A DNA stretch of 64,000 bases from Prochlorococcus sp. AG-679-M10 (GTDB lineage: Bacteria > Cyanobacteriota > Cyanobacteriia > PCC-6307 > Cyanobiaceae): NCBI GenBank assembly GCA_003210655.1, contig QCUQ01000001.1:98868-162867 (forward strand), given 5' to 3'. The translations under genes were made by a program, and so were the position numbers. Below, one piece after another: positions 31,410-40,099 of this stretch; position 1 is the stretch's first letter, and each line of letters begins with the position of its first letter. The notes under the pieces are model-generated. The model was not told the DNA's origin. It saw only the letters and a program-made list of their open reading frames with translations, and ran no database searches.

Positions 31410-31484
31410 TTTGTTAAAAGCATTATGTTTAAACTTTCCTTTATTTGAAATTTAATAGATAATTAAACTAAATTCATAAAAGTT

Positions 31485-31506
31485 ATTCACACTTTATTCA
31501 AACCTA
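31485..31506 (+). repeat. 11-bp repeat, degenerate pair
   Basis: ATTCACACTTT then ATTCAAACCTA, in the spacer just before EVE fragment 3, as GTTCACACC/GTTCACACA precede the intact EVE gene at 40440. Confidence 0.55.
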
Positions 31507-31524
31507 TATTATCGCCGAGATCCC

Positions 31525-31560
31525 ATGCCACAACAGGAACCTAGCTACTGGCTAATGAAC
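31525..31560 (+). pseudogene. EVE-gene 5' fragment 3
   Basis: ATG 31525 reads MPQQEPSYWLMN; the CTACTGGCTAATGAA core is shared with the intact gene. It then departs. It lies 115 bases after the TPR gene. Confidence 0.6.
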
Positions 31561-31740
31561 TATATGTTGATGGTGGAGTAGTGAGGACAAAACATAATAA
31601 AAATTAAGTTTATTTAAACTCCCTTAAAAAACTCATCTTAAATGAATAAAAAATGTTTTCTTTGATTAAGTATGTATGAGTGTGTATGAGTGTGTTACTA
31701 TAAAAAGAAGTATTTAAATTTAGTAATTTTTAGTAGGTAT

Positions 31741-32793
31741 ATGTTTTGGAATAGATTTCAATTTTCTAGAGACATAGGTATTGACTTGGGTACTGCCAAT
31801 ACTCTTATTCATGTATCTGGGAAAGGCGTAATTCTGGAAGAACCTTCTGTAGTAGCTATGGATTTAGAAGAGGGAACTCCTTTGGCAGTAGGTGAAGAAG
31901 CAAAATTAATGCTTGGAAGAACCCCAGGCAATATAAGAGCAGTAAGACCTCTAAGGGATGGGGTTATTGCAGACTTTGACGCAGCGGAACAAATGATAAA
32001 AACTTTTATTCAAAAATGTAATGAAGGGAAGGGTCTTTTAGCTCCAAGAATAGTTATTGGTATTCCAAGTGGCGTTACCAGTGTTGAACGAAGAGCAGTT
32101 CGAGAAGCAGGATTAGCAGGGGCACGGGAAGTCTATTTAATTGATGAACCTGTAGCCGCCGCAATAGGAGCTTCTTTGCCAGTAACGGAACCAATTGGAA
32201 CTATGATCGTTGATATTGGCGGTGGAACAACAGAAGTAGCAGTATTGAGTCTCGGAGGAACAGTTGTAAGTGAATCTCTTCGAATAGCAGGAGATGAAAT
32301 AAATGAATCAATAGCTACCTATCTTAAAAAAAAGCATAATATGGTTGTTGGTGAAAGAACATCAGAAAAGATAAAAATTAAAATAGGTTCTGCTTTCCCT
32401 GATGACAGTTTTGACAATACATCTTTTGAAGTTAAGGGATTACACTTATCCTCCGGCTTACCAAGAGCTATTGTTTTAACCGCTGGAGAAATTAGAGAGG
32501 CTATGACTGATCCTCTTAGTAAAATAATTGAAGCTATAAAAAGAACTCTCGAGCGAACTCCTCCTGAATTAGCGGCAGATATTGTTGAGAGAGGAATCAT
32601 GCTCGCGGGAGGTGGAGCTCTAATAAAGGGAATTAATGATTTAGTAACTCAAGAAACTGGAATTTTTACTCATATAGCAGAAGATCCATTGTTATGCGTA
32701 GTTAATGGCTGCGGAAATGTACTTGATGATTTTAGAAAGCTTAAGAGGTGTGTAGACACGGTTGATTTAGGAACTAATTCAATAAGAACTTAA
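31741..32793 (+). CDS. mreB: Rod-shape protein MreB
   Basis: 350 aa from ATG 31741 (an in-frame start 51 bases earlier was rejected; it lacks the family start). Actin-fold cytoskeletal ATPase organising cell-wall synthesis. Phosphate-1 motif IGIDLGTANTLIHV (about 12-25), phosphate-2 VDIGGGTTEVAVL and adenosine motif MLAGGGALIKG are complete. mreC and mreD, usually next to mreB, do not follow here, so they must be elsewhere. Confidence 0.95.
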   Translation: MFWNRFQFSRDIGIDLGTANTLIHVSGKGVILEEPSVVAMDLEEGTPLAVGEEAKLMLGRTPGNIRAVRPLRDGVIADFDAAEQMIKTFIQKCNEGKGLLAPRIVIGIPSGVTSVERRAVREAGLAGAREVYLIDEPVAAAIGASLPVTEPIGTMIVDIGGGTTEVAVLSLGGTVVSESLRIAGDEINESIATYLKKKHNMVVGERTSEKIKIKIGSAFPDDSFDNTSFEVKGLHLSSGLPRAIVLTAGEIREAMTDPLSKIIEAIKRTLERTPPELAADIVERGIMLAGGGALIKGINDLVTQETGIFTHIAEDPLLCVVNGCGNVLDDFRKLKRCVDTVDLGTNSIRT

Positions 32794-32894
32794 TTACTTT
32801 TCTGATGAATTTTTTACTAGTAAAAATTAGATAAAAAATCATACTTTAATAAAAAAATTCTTTCTTTTAATATCCACTGAGAAACAATTTAAAA

Positions 32895-33053
32895 ATGAAT
32901 CAAGAGCAAAGAAAGAGATTACCTAATAAAAAAATAATTCGCTCAGCAAAATTTGAAGCAAAAGAACAATTTACCAAATCTGCATTAGAAAATTTAAAAA
33001 CTGAAAATGAAAGAATTGTTAATTCATTAAAAGAATCTGGTGAAATCGATTAA
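32895..33053 (+). CDS. Small basic protein, 52 aa (paralogue of 13375)
   Basis: MNQEQRKRLPNKKIIRSAKF EAKEQFTKSALENLKTENER. It shares LPNKKII and FEAKEQFT-SALENL with the 55-aa protein at 13375. A basic N terminus and a helical C terminus with heptad-like Leu. It follows mreB by 101 bases. Function unknown. Confidence 0.7.
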   Translation: MNQEQRKRLPNKKIIRSAKFEAKEQFTKSALENLKTENERIVNSLKESGEID

Positions 33054-33113
33054 TTAAATAAAGAACTTTCTACATGATTTATAAAGCCTAAACGAATAAA
33101 AATTTAAGATTTA

Positions 33114-33470
33114 TTATTTTTCTAATAAATAAAATATCTCTTCACCAACTTTGTCTGGTTTCACTATTTTACAACCTTTATCTTTTTCTAAATCGCAATC
33201 TTTCGAGGCAGCAACTGTTTTCCATGAACAAACTTTTTCTTCTGAGTATTCTTGTTTAATCGTCCACCCATCGTTGATATACTTTTCGAGATTACTATTT
33301 TCTCCACATGAAACTGTAATTTCAATACTATTTTCTTTTTTAATACTTTCTTCTGATGATTGTATTCCAAAACTGTTTTTGATTTCAGTCGCTTTTTTCT
33401 CCAATATTTTGCAACCGCTAACTAGAAATAGGATCATAAATATATAAAGTAATTTTTTATATTCTTTCAT
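33114..33470 (-). CDS. Lipoprotein, 118 aa
   Basis: The signal peptide ends in a lipobox (LFLVSGC, Cys about 20), so it is probably lipidated and membrane-anchored. The mature part is Lys/Glu-rich with further Cys (ITVSCGENS, KVCSWKTV, SKDCDLEKDKGCKIV) that could form disulphides. Its ATG overlaps the end of the murA-fused frame (ATGA). Function unknown. Confidence 0.75.
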   Translation of the reverse strand: MKEYKKLLYIFMILFLVSGCKILEKKATEIKNSFGIQSSEESIKKENSIEITVSCGENSNLEKYINDGWTIKQEYSEEKVCSWKTVAASKDCDLEKDKGCKIVKPDKVGEEIFYLLEK

Positions 33471-35092
33471 TTATCTATCATGCAAGTATTAAATTTTCTA
33501 TTCGCTGTTTCTGTAAAGCCAAGATCCAAAAACTTTATGTAGTCACTATTTTTGTCCTTACATATTTTTTCTTTGTTTTCAATTTGTATTTTTCTCTGTT
33601 CTTGAATTAATATTTGATTTCTGAAGTTCTCGATAAATTTATAAATATATGGAATAGTTGCTATGAAGAATCCAATAAAAAATGAAAAAGCAAATGCCGA
33701 AGTATATTTTTTTGAGTTATTTTTAAGACTAATTTTTGCAAAATAATTATTTAGTTTAAACATAATTTTAATTTTTTTTTTAATTACTATCGCTGCTCCA
33801 ATTTCTTGTAATTTTGTAGAGAAATTTTCGTATCCTCTTTCTAAATGCTCTACCCCTCCAATCAAAGTTTTCCCACCTGCTGAAAGTCCTGCAAGCGCCA
33901 ATGCAGCCGAAGCCCTTAAATCAGATCCTAGAATTAAACTTCCTTTTAAGTTTTTAACCCCGACTACAGTTGCAATATTATCTTTTACAGTAATGTTTGC
34001 CCCCATACGATTTAGCTCTTTAACATGATGCATTCTATTTTCAAATACTGTTTCTTTAATTTTTGAAATACCATTTGCTGTTGCCATTAAAGCCATAAAA
34101 GGTGCCTGTAGATCAGTTGGAAAACCAGGAAATGGACTGGTCGTCATATCAACTGAATTTAAAATTTGATTGGGAATGATTTTTAAACAAAAGTCTGAAT
34201 ATTCGAACTTGCAGCCACAAAGTTCTAGTTTGTTAATTACTGCTTTTAAGTGATTTGGTTCGCATGGGAAAAGACTAATTGTTGATCTTGTTATTGCCGC
34301 AGCAAGTAAAAAAGTACCTGCTTCAATTCTGTCAGGTATGACTGTGTAATCGCATCCTTTTAGGGATTCAACTCCTTCAATTGTTATACATTCAGATCCG
34401 GCACCTTTTATTCGTGCACCCATAAGATTCAACATGTTTGCTAAATCTACAATTTCTGGCTCCTCTGCTGCGTTGTTTAATATAGTTTTCCCTTTAGCTA
34501 AAGATGCTGCCATTAATAAAGTCTCAGTGGCACCTACACTTTTGCATTTAAAATTGATTGATGATCCCAACAATCTTTTTTTGGGATTAATTACTTTAGC
34601 TATTAAATAATTATTTCGGTATTGAAATACAACTCCTAATTTTTTCAGTGAATTTATATGTTCATCGATTGGTCTGGATCCTATCGAACATCCTCCCGGT
34701 AAAGGTATCTTAGCTGTTCCAAATCTTGCAAGGATTGGACCAATACAAAAGAAACTCACTCTAAGGGCATGATATAAATCAAAAAATAAATCTTGAGGTG
34801 GAATGATAATTTCTTTAGTATTTATTGTTAATTGATTTGCCTTCGATTTTATATTTATGCCCATTGCAATTAATAATTTAGACATAATTGCAACATCTGA
34901 AATTTGAGGAACATTAAAAAGATTTATTTCGCCTTTAGAAAGAATTGAAGCTGCCATTAGGACTAGAGCAGAATTTTTAGCACCACTAATATTTAAATGC
35001 CCTTTAAGAGGGTTGCCTCCTTTTACTTCGATATAGTTTTTGAAAAAGTAATCGACTCTAGGGGGTTGAAGAGTTTTATTTTGTATTTTCAT
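33467..35092 (-). CDS. murA: UDP-GlcNAc enolpyruvyl transferase MurA, with C-terminal extension
   Basis: 541 aa; residues 1 to about 445 are MurA, the first committed step of peptidoglycan synthesis (PEP transfer to UDP-GlcNAc). Key features: K39/N40 in ISGAKNSALVLMA, catalytic Cys135 in PLPGGCSIGSRPIDEH, FPTDLQA and DLRASAALALAGL. The last ~98 residues are foreign to MurA: a transmembrane helix (YTSAFAFSFFIGFFIATIPY) and a Lys/Glu tail. They follow a 10-A tract and begin with their own ATG (33763), so a one-base indel may have fused two genes. Confidence 0.9.
   Translation of the reverse strand: MKIQNKTLQPPRVDYFFKNYIEVKGGNPLKGHLNISGAKNSALVLMAASILSKGEINLFNVPQISDVAIMSKLLIAMGINIKSKANQLTINTKEIIIPPQDLFFDLYHALRVSFFCIGPILARFGTAKIPLPGGCSIGSRPIDEHINSLKKLGVVFQYRNNYLIAKVINPKKRLLGSSINFKCKSVGATETLLMAASLAKGKTILNNAAEEPEIVDLANMLNLMGARIKGAGSECITIEGVESLKGCDYTVIPDRIEAGTFLLAAAITRSTISLFPCEPNHLKAVINKLELCGCKFEYSDFCLKIIPNQILNSVDMTTSPFPGFPTDLQAPFMALMATANGISKIKETVFENRMHHVKELNRMGANITVKDNIATVVGVKNLKGSLILGSDLRASAALALAGLSAGGKTLIGGVEHLERGYENFSTKLQEIGAAIVIKKKIKIMFKLNNYFAKISLKNNSKKYTSAFAFSFFIGFFIATIPYIYKFIENFRNQILIQEQRKIQIENKEKICKDKNSDYIKFLDLGFTETANRKFNTCMIDK
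33772..33781 (-). other. A10 tract at the murA fusion point
   Basis: Ten consecutive T on the plus strand (A on the coding strand). With nine A the MurA frame would stop a few codons later, near the usual length, and the 98-aa membrane protein would start at 33763 on its own. Confidence 0.6.
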
Positions 35093-35095
35093 AAA

Positions 35096-35362
35096 TTAAA
35101 AGTCTTCAAGGTTTGTCATTGATGAAGAACAATATCGTTTTTGAGAAGCTAAATCCCCCTTTTCCCAGCAACTTTTTATTTCAACATTATTTATTCCAGA
35201 AGATGAAAACTTTATTATTGATGGTGATTGATTTGTATTAGTTAAATCGAAGGCATTAACACTTTTGTTCCTACCGAGAGATGAAGCTTCCGATTTTGTT
35301 TGCTCTAAAAAAGCTAATGGAAGACAAAATAGAAGCGTTGTTAATATAGTTTTCTTCTTCAT
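35096..35362 (-). CDS. Secreted protein, 88 aa
   Basis: Signal peptide KKKTILTTLLFCLPLAFLEQ with cleavage probably near residue 25, then a Ser/Asn-rich mature region with two Cys (IKSCWEKGD, KRYCSSSMT). It ends three bases before the murA start and is likely cotranscribed. Function unknown. Confidence 0.6.
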   Translation of the reverse strand: MKKKTILTTLLFCLPLAFLEQTKSEASSLGRNKSVNAFDLTNTNQSPSIIKFSSSGINNVEIKSCWEKGDLASQKRYCSSSMTNLEDF

Positions 35363-35779
35363 TTTTAATTACTTTGAATAGTTCATTTTGAAAATGATTC
35401 ATTGTTTCTAATGTCTTAAAAATAAAGATTTTAAGATTTAATCAGTCCAAGTATTAATAGATTGCTTTTTAAGAAAGCATTACTTTCTAAGGTTTGTGAT
35501 CGAGCAAATAATTGTTTCACTGAAGAATTAAATAAATGCTAAAAAACCCTTTGACTGTTGTGATCCCCATCACCACTGCCTCGCAAATGTGCCTCTTACA
35601 AGTTACACACTTATACATACTATCACACACTTAATATATTTGTTTGTTATTTGGATATCATGATATAACCTATAAATAGCAATAAACATTTAAAGTTAAT
35701 TTACCGGATTAGTATTAATAAATACTATTTGTTATACTATAAGTGTGTATCGTTTTCTGTAATTTACATTAATCAACTA
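35363..35779. other. Gene-free region with CACAC repeats
   Basis: About 400 bases between divergent genes. At 35592-35632 the motifs ACACACTT and TCACACACTT recur, related to the TGTGTGA repeats near the EVE gene. No ORF or RNA was seen. It must hold two promoters. Confidence 0.4.
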
Positions 35780-36271
35780 ATGCCTACTAAGCTTGATAGG
35801 GTACAGGTTCTTTTTCAGAAAGAGTTATTTAAAAAGCTTAAGGTAATTGCAAAAATTGAGCGCAGATCGTTATCTAGTATGGTTGGAAGCATTGTAGAAG
35901 ATGCAATAAATTCTAAAAAATATCAATCTCTTTTATCGAAGGCAAAGTCAGATGATTTAAAATCAAAAATTGATGAAAGTAAATTATTAATTAATGAAAT
36001 TTTAAAATCTAAGAGTTCTAATCAATCAGATATTGATGAAAATTCTAAATTAAAACAAATTGAAGATATACTCTCTTTAATATCAGAATCCAATAAAGAA
36101 TCATTAGAAGAACAAATGGAAGAATCAGTGGGAGAAGATTTATTATTAGTAGAAGAAGCTTTGAAACCAGACGGTTTTATTGAAGAATTAGAATTGGAAA
36201 CAGATTATAAGATTAATAAAATGAATGTAATGCTCAGTAAAATTTATAAAAATAAGGATTTAAATGTTTAA
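35780..36271 (+). CDS. Ribbon-helix-helix/coiled-coil protein, 163 aa
   Basis: ATG 35780 begins MPTKLDRVQVLFQKELFKKL, fitting a CopG-like ribbon-helix-helix with a second helix RRSLSSMVGSIVEDAINS. A long acidic coiled coil (about 55-140) follows (LKQIEDILSLISESNKESLE). Likely a dimeric regulator or DNA-organising protein. It heads a run of small genes on the same strand. Confidence 0.65.
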   Translation: MPTKLDRVQVLFQKELFKKLKVIAKIERRSLSSMVGSIVEDAINSKKYQSLLSKAKSDDLKSKIDESKLLINEILKSKSSNQSDIDENSKLKQIEDILSLISESNKESLEEQMEESVGEDLLLVEEALKPDGFIEELELETDYKINKMNVMLSKIYKNKDLNV

Positions 36272-36290
36272 ATCACTTGAGTAAAAAGTT

Positions 36291-36491
36291 ATGTGGATAG
36301 GAAGAATTTGCTTATTTGGTTGGCTTAGTGCATATATTTCAGGCTTTTTTATGGAGCCTATCTCTCACCGAAATTATGTTGCGTTTCTAGAAAAGAAATT
36401 ACTTCAAGCATCAAGATTTTTACCCTTTGGAAAATATAGTGTGAGAAAATTCATGAAAAGAGTATTAAATTCGACTCTACGAAAAAAGTAA
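36291..36491 (+). CDS. Membrane protein, 66 aa
   Basis: One N-terminal helix (IGRICLFGWLSAYISGFFME), then a basic tail with KYSVRKFMKRVLNSTLRKK. The tail is duplicated as a fragment at 36827-36894. Its stop overlaps the next start (TAATG). Confidence 0.6.
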   Translation: MWIGRICLFGWLSAYISGFFMEPISHRNYVAFLEKKLLQASRFLPFGKYSVRKFMKRVLNSTLRKK

Positions 36492-36784
36492 TGAAGGAAA
36501 AAGTTTTCGAAGCACAAATGAATTTGTGGCAAGAAGGCGTAAGAGCTCTATATAAAGATCTTCAAGAATTCCATAAATGGTCTGATAATAAGGTTTGGCT
36601 AGAAGTTGAAACTGAGATGATAAAAAATTCAAAAGGTAGCTTTGGATCTGATGATTTAGATTGGGTTAGAGCAATAGTTACATCAAAAAAAGATATTACA
36701 TTAACGGAAGCCAAAAGAATGTACGAAAGGTTTAAGCACAAAACCCCTCTATTAGATGCTATAAAAAATCTCCGTTACAATTGA
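36491..36784 (+). CDS. Small paralogue-family protein, 97 aa (copy 1)
   Basis: A helical soluble protein with KVFEAQMNLWQEGVRALYKD, VWLEVETEMIKNSKGSFGSD-D and TPLLDAIKNL. Two diverged copies follow (36896, 37275). Family unnamed as far as I know. Confidence 0.65.
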   Translation: MKEKVFEAQMNLWQEGVRALYKDLQEFHKWSDNKVWLEVETEMIKNSKGSFGSDDLDWVRAIVTSKKDITLTEAKRMYERFKHKTPLLDAIKNLRYN

Positions 36785-36826
36785 CGTTATCTTACATGAA
36801 TTTAATAGATCTTACATTTTTCTTCT

Positions 36827-36894
36827 ACTTCTTGGTAAATTTGCTGTAAGAAAATTCATGAAAAAAGTATTAAATTCGACACTAAGAGATAAAT
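36827..36894 (+). pseudogene. 3' fragment of the duplicated 66-aa gene
   Basis: LGKFAVRKFMKKVLNSTLRD K matches the tail of the 36291 gene but no start is in frame. It is a relic of a tandem duplication unit. Confidence 0.65.
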
Positions 36895-36895
36895 A

Positions 36896-37210
36896 ATGAA
36901 TAAATTTGAAAAAATGGAAAAGAGAATGGATGAGTGGCAGAGCGGAATAAGAATTCTCTATAAAGATATCCAAACAATCAGTAACTGGACAGATGAGCAG
37001 GTTTGGAAAGAACTTGAAAATGAGATAAAAAGAATTACTCCTGAGGGTCAATTTGGCGAGGATGACTTGGCTTGGACCAGAGAAATTCTTACATCAAAAA
37101 GAGATGTTACTTTGTGGGAAGCGGTAAGACTTACTATTAGATTTAAACATTCAACGCCTCTGTTAGATGCTCTTGGTAATCTTAGAGCTCGAGATAAATC
37201 TGGAACTTAA
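36896..37210 (+). CDS. Small paralogue-family protein, 104 aa (copy 2)
   Basis: EKMEKRMDEWQSGIRILYKD, VWKELENEIKRITPEGQFGE-D and TPLLDALGNLRARD parallel copy 1. It lies where a duplicate of the 36291/36491 unit would put it. Function unknown. Confidence 0.65.
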   Translation: MNKFEKMEKRMDEWQSGIRILYKDIQTISNWTDEQVWKELENEIKRITPEGQFGEDDLAWTREILTSKRDVTLWEAVRLTIRFKHSTPLLDALGNLRARDKSGT

Positions 37211-37274
37211 ATATATATTATGTTTTTTTATAAGCAAATAGAAAATAAGTGTTTTTCAAGAATTTAATTACAGT

Positions 37275-37583
37275 TTGACTAAATTTATAGATACATCTGG
37301 TTTTGATAATGTCGAACAAGTCAGAAAATGGTATCTAGGTATTCAATCAACTTTTAAGCAAATACAGCAAAAAAATAATTATGATAAAAAACAAGCTTGG
37401 GATAAATTAAAAATAGAATTACTTAAATCAGTTGCAAAAGAAGGTTTTGTACAGAATGATCTTGAATGGGTTGAAGACCTCCTTCTTCATGAAATAATTC
37501 CAACTACTGAAGAAGCCTGTAGATTTGAAAAAAAATATCCTAATCAAACTCCTTTAATTGATGCGCTTGCAAAAATTTTCTAG
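37275..37583 (+). CDS. Small paralogue-family protein, 102 aa (copy 3)
   Basis: TTG start. More diverged: VRKWYLGIQSTFKQIQQKN, AWDKLKIELLKSVAKEGFVQ-ND and TPLIDALAKIF keep the family plan. Its end is 13 bases from the convergent sulfotransferase gene. Confidence 0.6.
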   Translation: MTKFIDTSGFDNVEQVRKWYLGIQSTFKQIQQKNNYDKKQAWDKLKIELLKSVAKEGFVQNDLEWVEDLLLHEIIPTTEEACRFEKKYPNQTPLIDALAKIF

Positions 37584-37596
37584 TTTATTTTTTGAT

Positions 37597-38535
37597 TTAA
37601 ATAACACTTACCCCTGTAAAAGTTTTGATATTATCTATAGTTTTTTTTGGAGTTTTTATAAGATCTTCATATGTAACTTCTATTAAATTGTCCTTAGGAA
37701 TAATATTTTTCATTATTTGCCATTTATCTAATATGAAAGATCTAGTAAACTTTGCATCTTCCCCTGCGTTACCAAGATATGGAATAAAACCAAATTCCTT
37801 ATTAAATGATTTGATAGATTTTTCTATACTTTTCACATGATCGTATGTACGTTCAATGTAAATAAATTTTGAGTTGGGAAATAACTCAAGTAATAAGTCG
37901 ACTCTCGTGGTGAATGCTGGAGCTTTATTGATAAAAACTTTACCAGGTAAACCATCATGAATCCATGCCCATTCAAGCAGTAATTTTAATTTTTTTTTGA
38001 AATCTAATGTAGCTTTCCATTTGTACCATCTTTCTAAATCCTTAGATAATGACTTTCCAAGACCAATTGATGTTGGAGGATGTTCGCAACTCAATCTCAT
38101 TAAGGCAATATCTAACTCTTGAGGTCCCTCTGCTAATAATGGGACCCAATCAAAAAATCTATTTTTATAAGATGGTATAAATTTGCGAAAAAGTTCTTTA
38201 AATATTAAGGCTGCCTGAGGGCAACATGAAAACGTATTTTTTATTGTAGCTGCTTTAGTAGCTTTAACTATTTCTGTGTGGAGGTATGTTGTTCCACTTC
38301 TCCATGCACCTATAATAAAAATTGGATCAGGCATATTCCTTGGCTTCTTGTAAAGAATTTTTTGCAACCAATAAAGAGGTTCAGCCAACCAACCGAGTAC
38401 AATATTCTGGAATAAATATAAAGAAATAATAGGAAATCTATTAGCTCTTTTTAACAACTCAAACTGAACAGAAGGTCTTAAGCATCCAATAATAATTAAG
38501 CGTGGATTGAAAAACAATAATCTATTTATATCCAA
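37597..38535 (-). CDS. Sulfotransferase family protein, 312 aa
   Basis: The PAPS 5'-phosphosulphate loop is seen in FIIGAWRSGTTYLHTE (about 74-88), and NKAPAFTTRVDLLLELFPNS with FIYIERTYDHVKS corresponds to the 3'-phosphate region. The size fits the Sulfotransfer_3 family. It would transfer sulphate to a carbohydrate, lipid or other acceptor; the acceptor is unknown. Common in Prochlorococcus surface-related gene sets. Confidence 0.85.
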   Translation of the reverse strand: MDINRLLFFNPRLIIIGCLRPSVQFELLKRANRFPIISLYLFQNIVLGWLAEPLYWLQKILYKKPRNMPDPIFIIGAWRSGTTYLHTEIVKATKAATIKNTFSCCPQAALIFKELFRKFIPSYKNRFFDWVPLLAEGPQELDIALMRLSCEHPPTSIGLGKSLSKDLERWYKWKATLDFKKKLKLLLEWAWIHDGLPGKVFINKAPAFTTRVDLLLELFPNSKFIYIERTYDHVKSIEKSIKSFNKEFGFIPYLGNAGEDAKFTRSFILDKWQIMKNIIPKDNLIEVTYEDLIKTPKKTIDNIKTFTGVSVI

Positions 38536-38978
38536 AATAAAGATTATCTATTGAACTTTCGATAAGTCAATCAGTACTTATTTCTTTTGTAAGATACTTA
38601 AAATAATCTATACATCTCTATGAAAGTAACCCTATAAACACTTTCCCTTGAGGATTCACGCCCCTACTTGATTTTGCATAGATTTCCAGAGTAAAAATGC
38701 ATCTTATGATATTCTCTGATTTACTGTTAAGACTGCACTTTTTACTATCCTTTTAAGCGAAACTATTTAGTAGGAATAAAACGTTCATAAAAAAACCTAA
38801 GTTTCTAAGGGATCTGCAGTCCAGCTATAGAAGCCCGCATCCAACCCCTATTTATTAAATTAGTCAGCTCCTAATTTTTGGCAGAAATTTGTGAGGACTC
38901 ATATATACGTATTGGTAAGGACGATTACCCCCCTTCACCCCTTCAAAAACTACAAATAAACAATTCATACCAAATAAA
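38536..38978. other. Gene-free region of about 440 bases
   Basis: It is slightly richer in GC than the flanks near 38640-38700 and 38830-38940 but has no ORF or clear hairpin. It may include a regulatory leader for the GC-rich gene at 38979. Confidence 0.4.
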
Positions 38979-39293
38979 ATGGACAGAACACAACAAATAA
39001 AAGACGCTCATCCGTGGCTCAGCTACGACGACGCAGTCAAGGTTCTTCTCTACCATCATCAGGGTTCAATGTGGATTCATAACCTTCAGAGAGACAAGCT
39101 TGAGAGGTCGATGGAAGCGTTCGCAAAGCTTCTTAAATCGAAAAGCATGAAAGCTCTTAAACCCTTCGTAGAGTACGTTCTAGACGTCTACTACAGCAGT
39201 AGAGATAAGTATGGTAATCAGATAGAAGTAAGTAAAGAGTCTTTCGAGAAAAGATGGCATAAAGCAAGAGAAATTTTACTAACAAGCAAATAA
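38979..39293 (+). CDS. GC-rich hypothetical protein, 104 aa
   Basis: A helical soluble protein, MDRTQQIKDAHPWLSYDDAV, KVLLYHHQGSMWIHNLQRDK and VEYVLDVYYSSRDKYGNQ. The first 200 bases have far more G and C in wobble positions (for example runs of GAC, CTC and CAG codons) than any neighbour. This suggests transfer from a Synechococcus, low-light Prochlorococcus or cyanophage source, or strong codon optimisation. Family not recognised. Confidence 0.65.
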   Translation: MDRTQQIKDAHPWLSYDDAVKVLLYHHQGSMWIHNLQRDKLERSMEAFAKLLKSKSMKALKPFVEYVLDVYYSSRDKYGNQIEVSKESFEKRWHKAREILLTSK

Positions 39294-39353
39294 GTTATTG
39301 ACCTCTAACCTTTACTAATGATATAAATATTAGTACACTTGTACTAACTAATT

Positions 39354-39584
39354 ATGGAGGACTGGCAGGAATGGGAATACTTCGATTATCACGGAGAGCT
39401 GAAAAGCAAGCGAACAAAGATTTGCATTACTTGCACTCACTTTCGCTACAGCACGACAGATCAATGTGTAACTATCTTGACCTGTCCCTTTCACCAGAGG
39501 CTTATTCCTCAAGGAGATCATTTAGTTAAGGGCTGTAGTTGTTGGAGGAAAGATAATCGAATATTTGCTCCAGAAGCAGCTTGA
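39354..39584 (+). CDS. Cys-rich small protein, 76 aa
   Basis: CITCTHFRYSTTDQCVTILT CPFHQRLIPQGDHLVKGCSC then W hold six to seven Cys and several His in a likely zinc-knuckle arrangement. N-terminal MEDWQEWEYFDYHGELKSKR. It follows the GC-rich gene and shares somewhat higher GC. Function unknown. Confidence 0.65.
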   Translation: MEDWQEWEYFDYHGELKSKRTKICITCTHFRYSTTDQCVTILTCPFHQRLIPQGDHLVKGCSCWRKDNRIFAPEAA

Positions 39585-39643
39585 GGATCTGGTGCGTAGT
39601 TCTAGTAAGACAATACAAAATACAGTAATAGCCCCAATCAAAT

Positions 39644-39686
39644 ACTCATGTGTGAACAGATAAGCAAATCTGTGTGAACAGCAAGG
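39644..39686 (+). repeat. Direct repeat TGTGTGAACAG
   Basis: Two exact copies of the 11-mer lie about 20 bases apart between 39650 and 39682. Its reverse complement GTTCACAC recurs before the EVE gene at 40440. Confidence 0.6.
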
Positions 39687-39728
39687 TTAAGAATGAAGCT
39701 ATAACTAGTTTTTTAAAATTTATAAATT

Positions 39729-39869
39729 TTAATGATCGCCACAAGTTGAGCATTCTGCGCAATCTTTACACTCACAAGGACAAGTGCATCCACATCCAGG
39801 ACATACTTCCTCTTTATTAGAAATAGATATCTTATTGATAAGAATATTATTTAATAAGGCAGTAATCAT
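39729..39869 (-). CDS. Metallothionein-like Cys-rich microprotein, 46 aa
   Basis: An N-terminal hydrophilic/aliphatic 20 residues is followed by CPGCGCTCPCECKDCAECST C with nine Cys at 23, 26, 28, 30, 32, 34, 37, 40 and 43, then GDH. CxC and CxxC clusters are the mark of metal-thiolate proteins. No similarity to cyanobacterial SmtA was recognised beyond this. Likely binds Zn, Cu or Cd. Confidence 0.65.
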   Translation of the reverse strand: MITALLNNILINKISISNKEEVCPGCGCTCPCECKDCAECSTCGDH

Positions 39870-40099
39870 AATAAATTAGATATTCGAATTTAATTATAAA
39901 GAATACAAGACTAAAAAGCAATCACAAACTGACTATAACGCTTTTATTAATAGCAAATAATGAAAATGATAATCATATTAAAAAATAAATATATAACCCT
40001 TAATTAGAATTCAAAAACTTTAGAAAGTAAAAATTATACAGACTTATTGTTAATTGTTTTTTAGTCATTAAACTGAAAATTAAATTATTATTTTCACAG

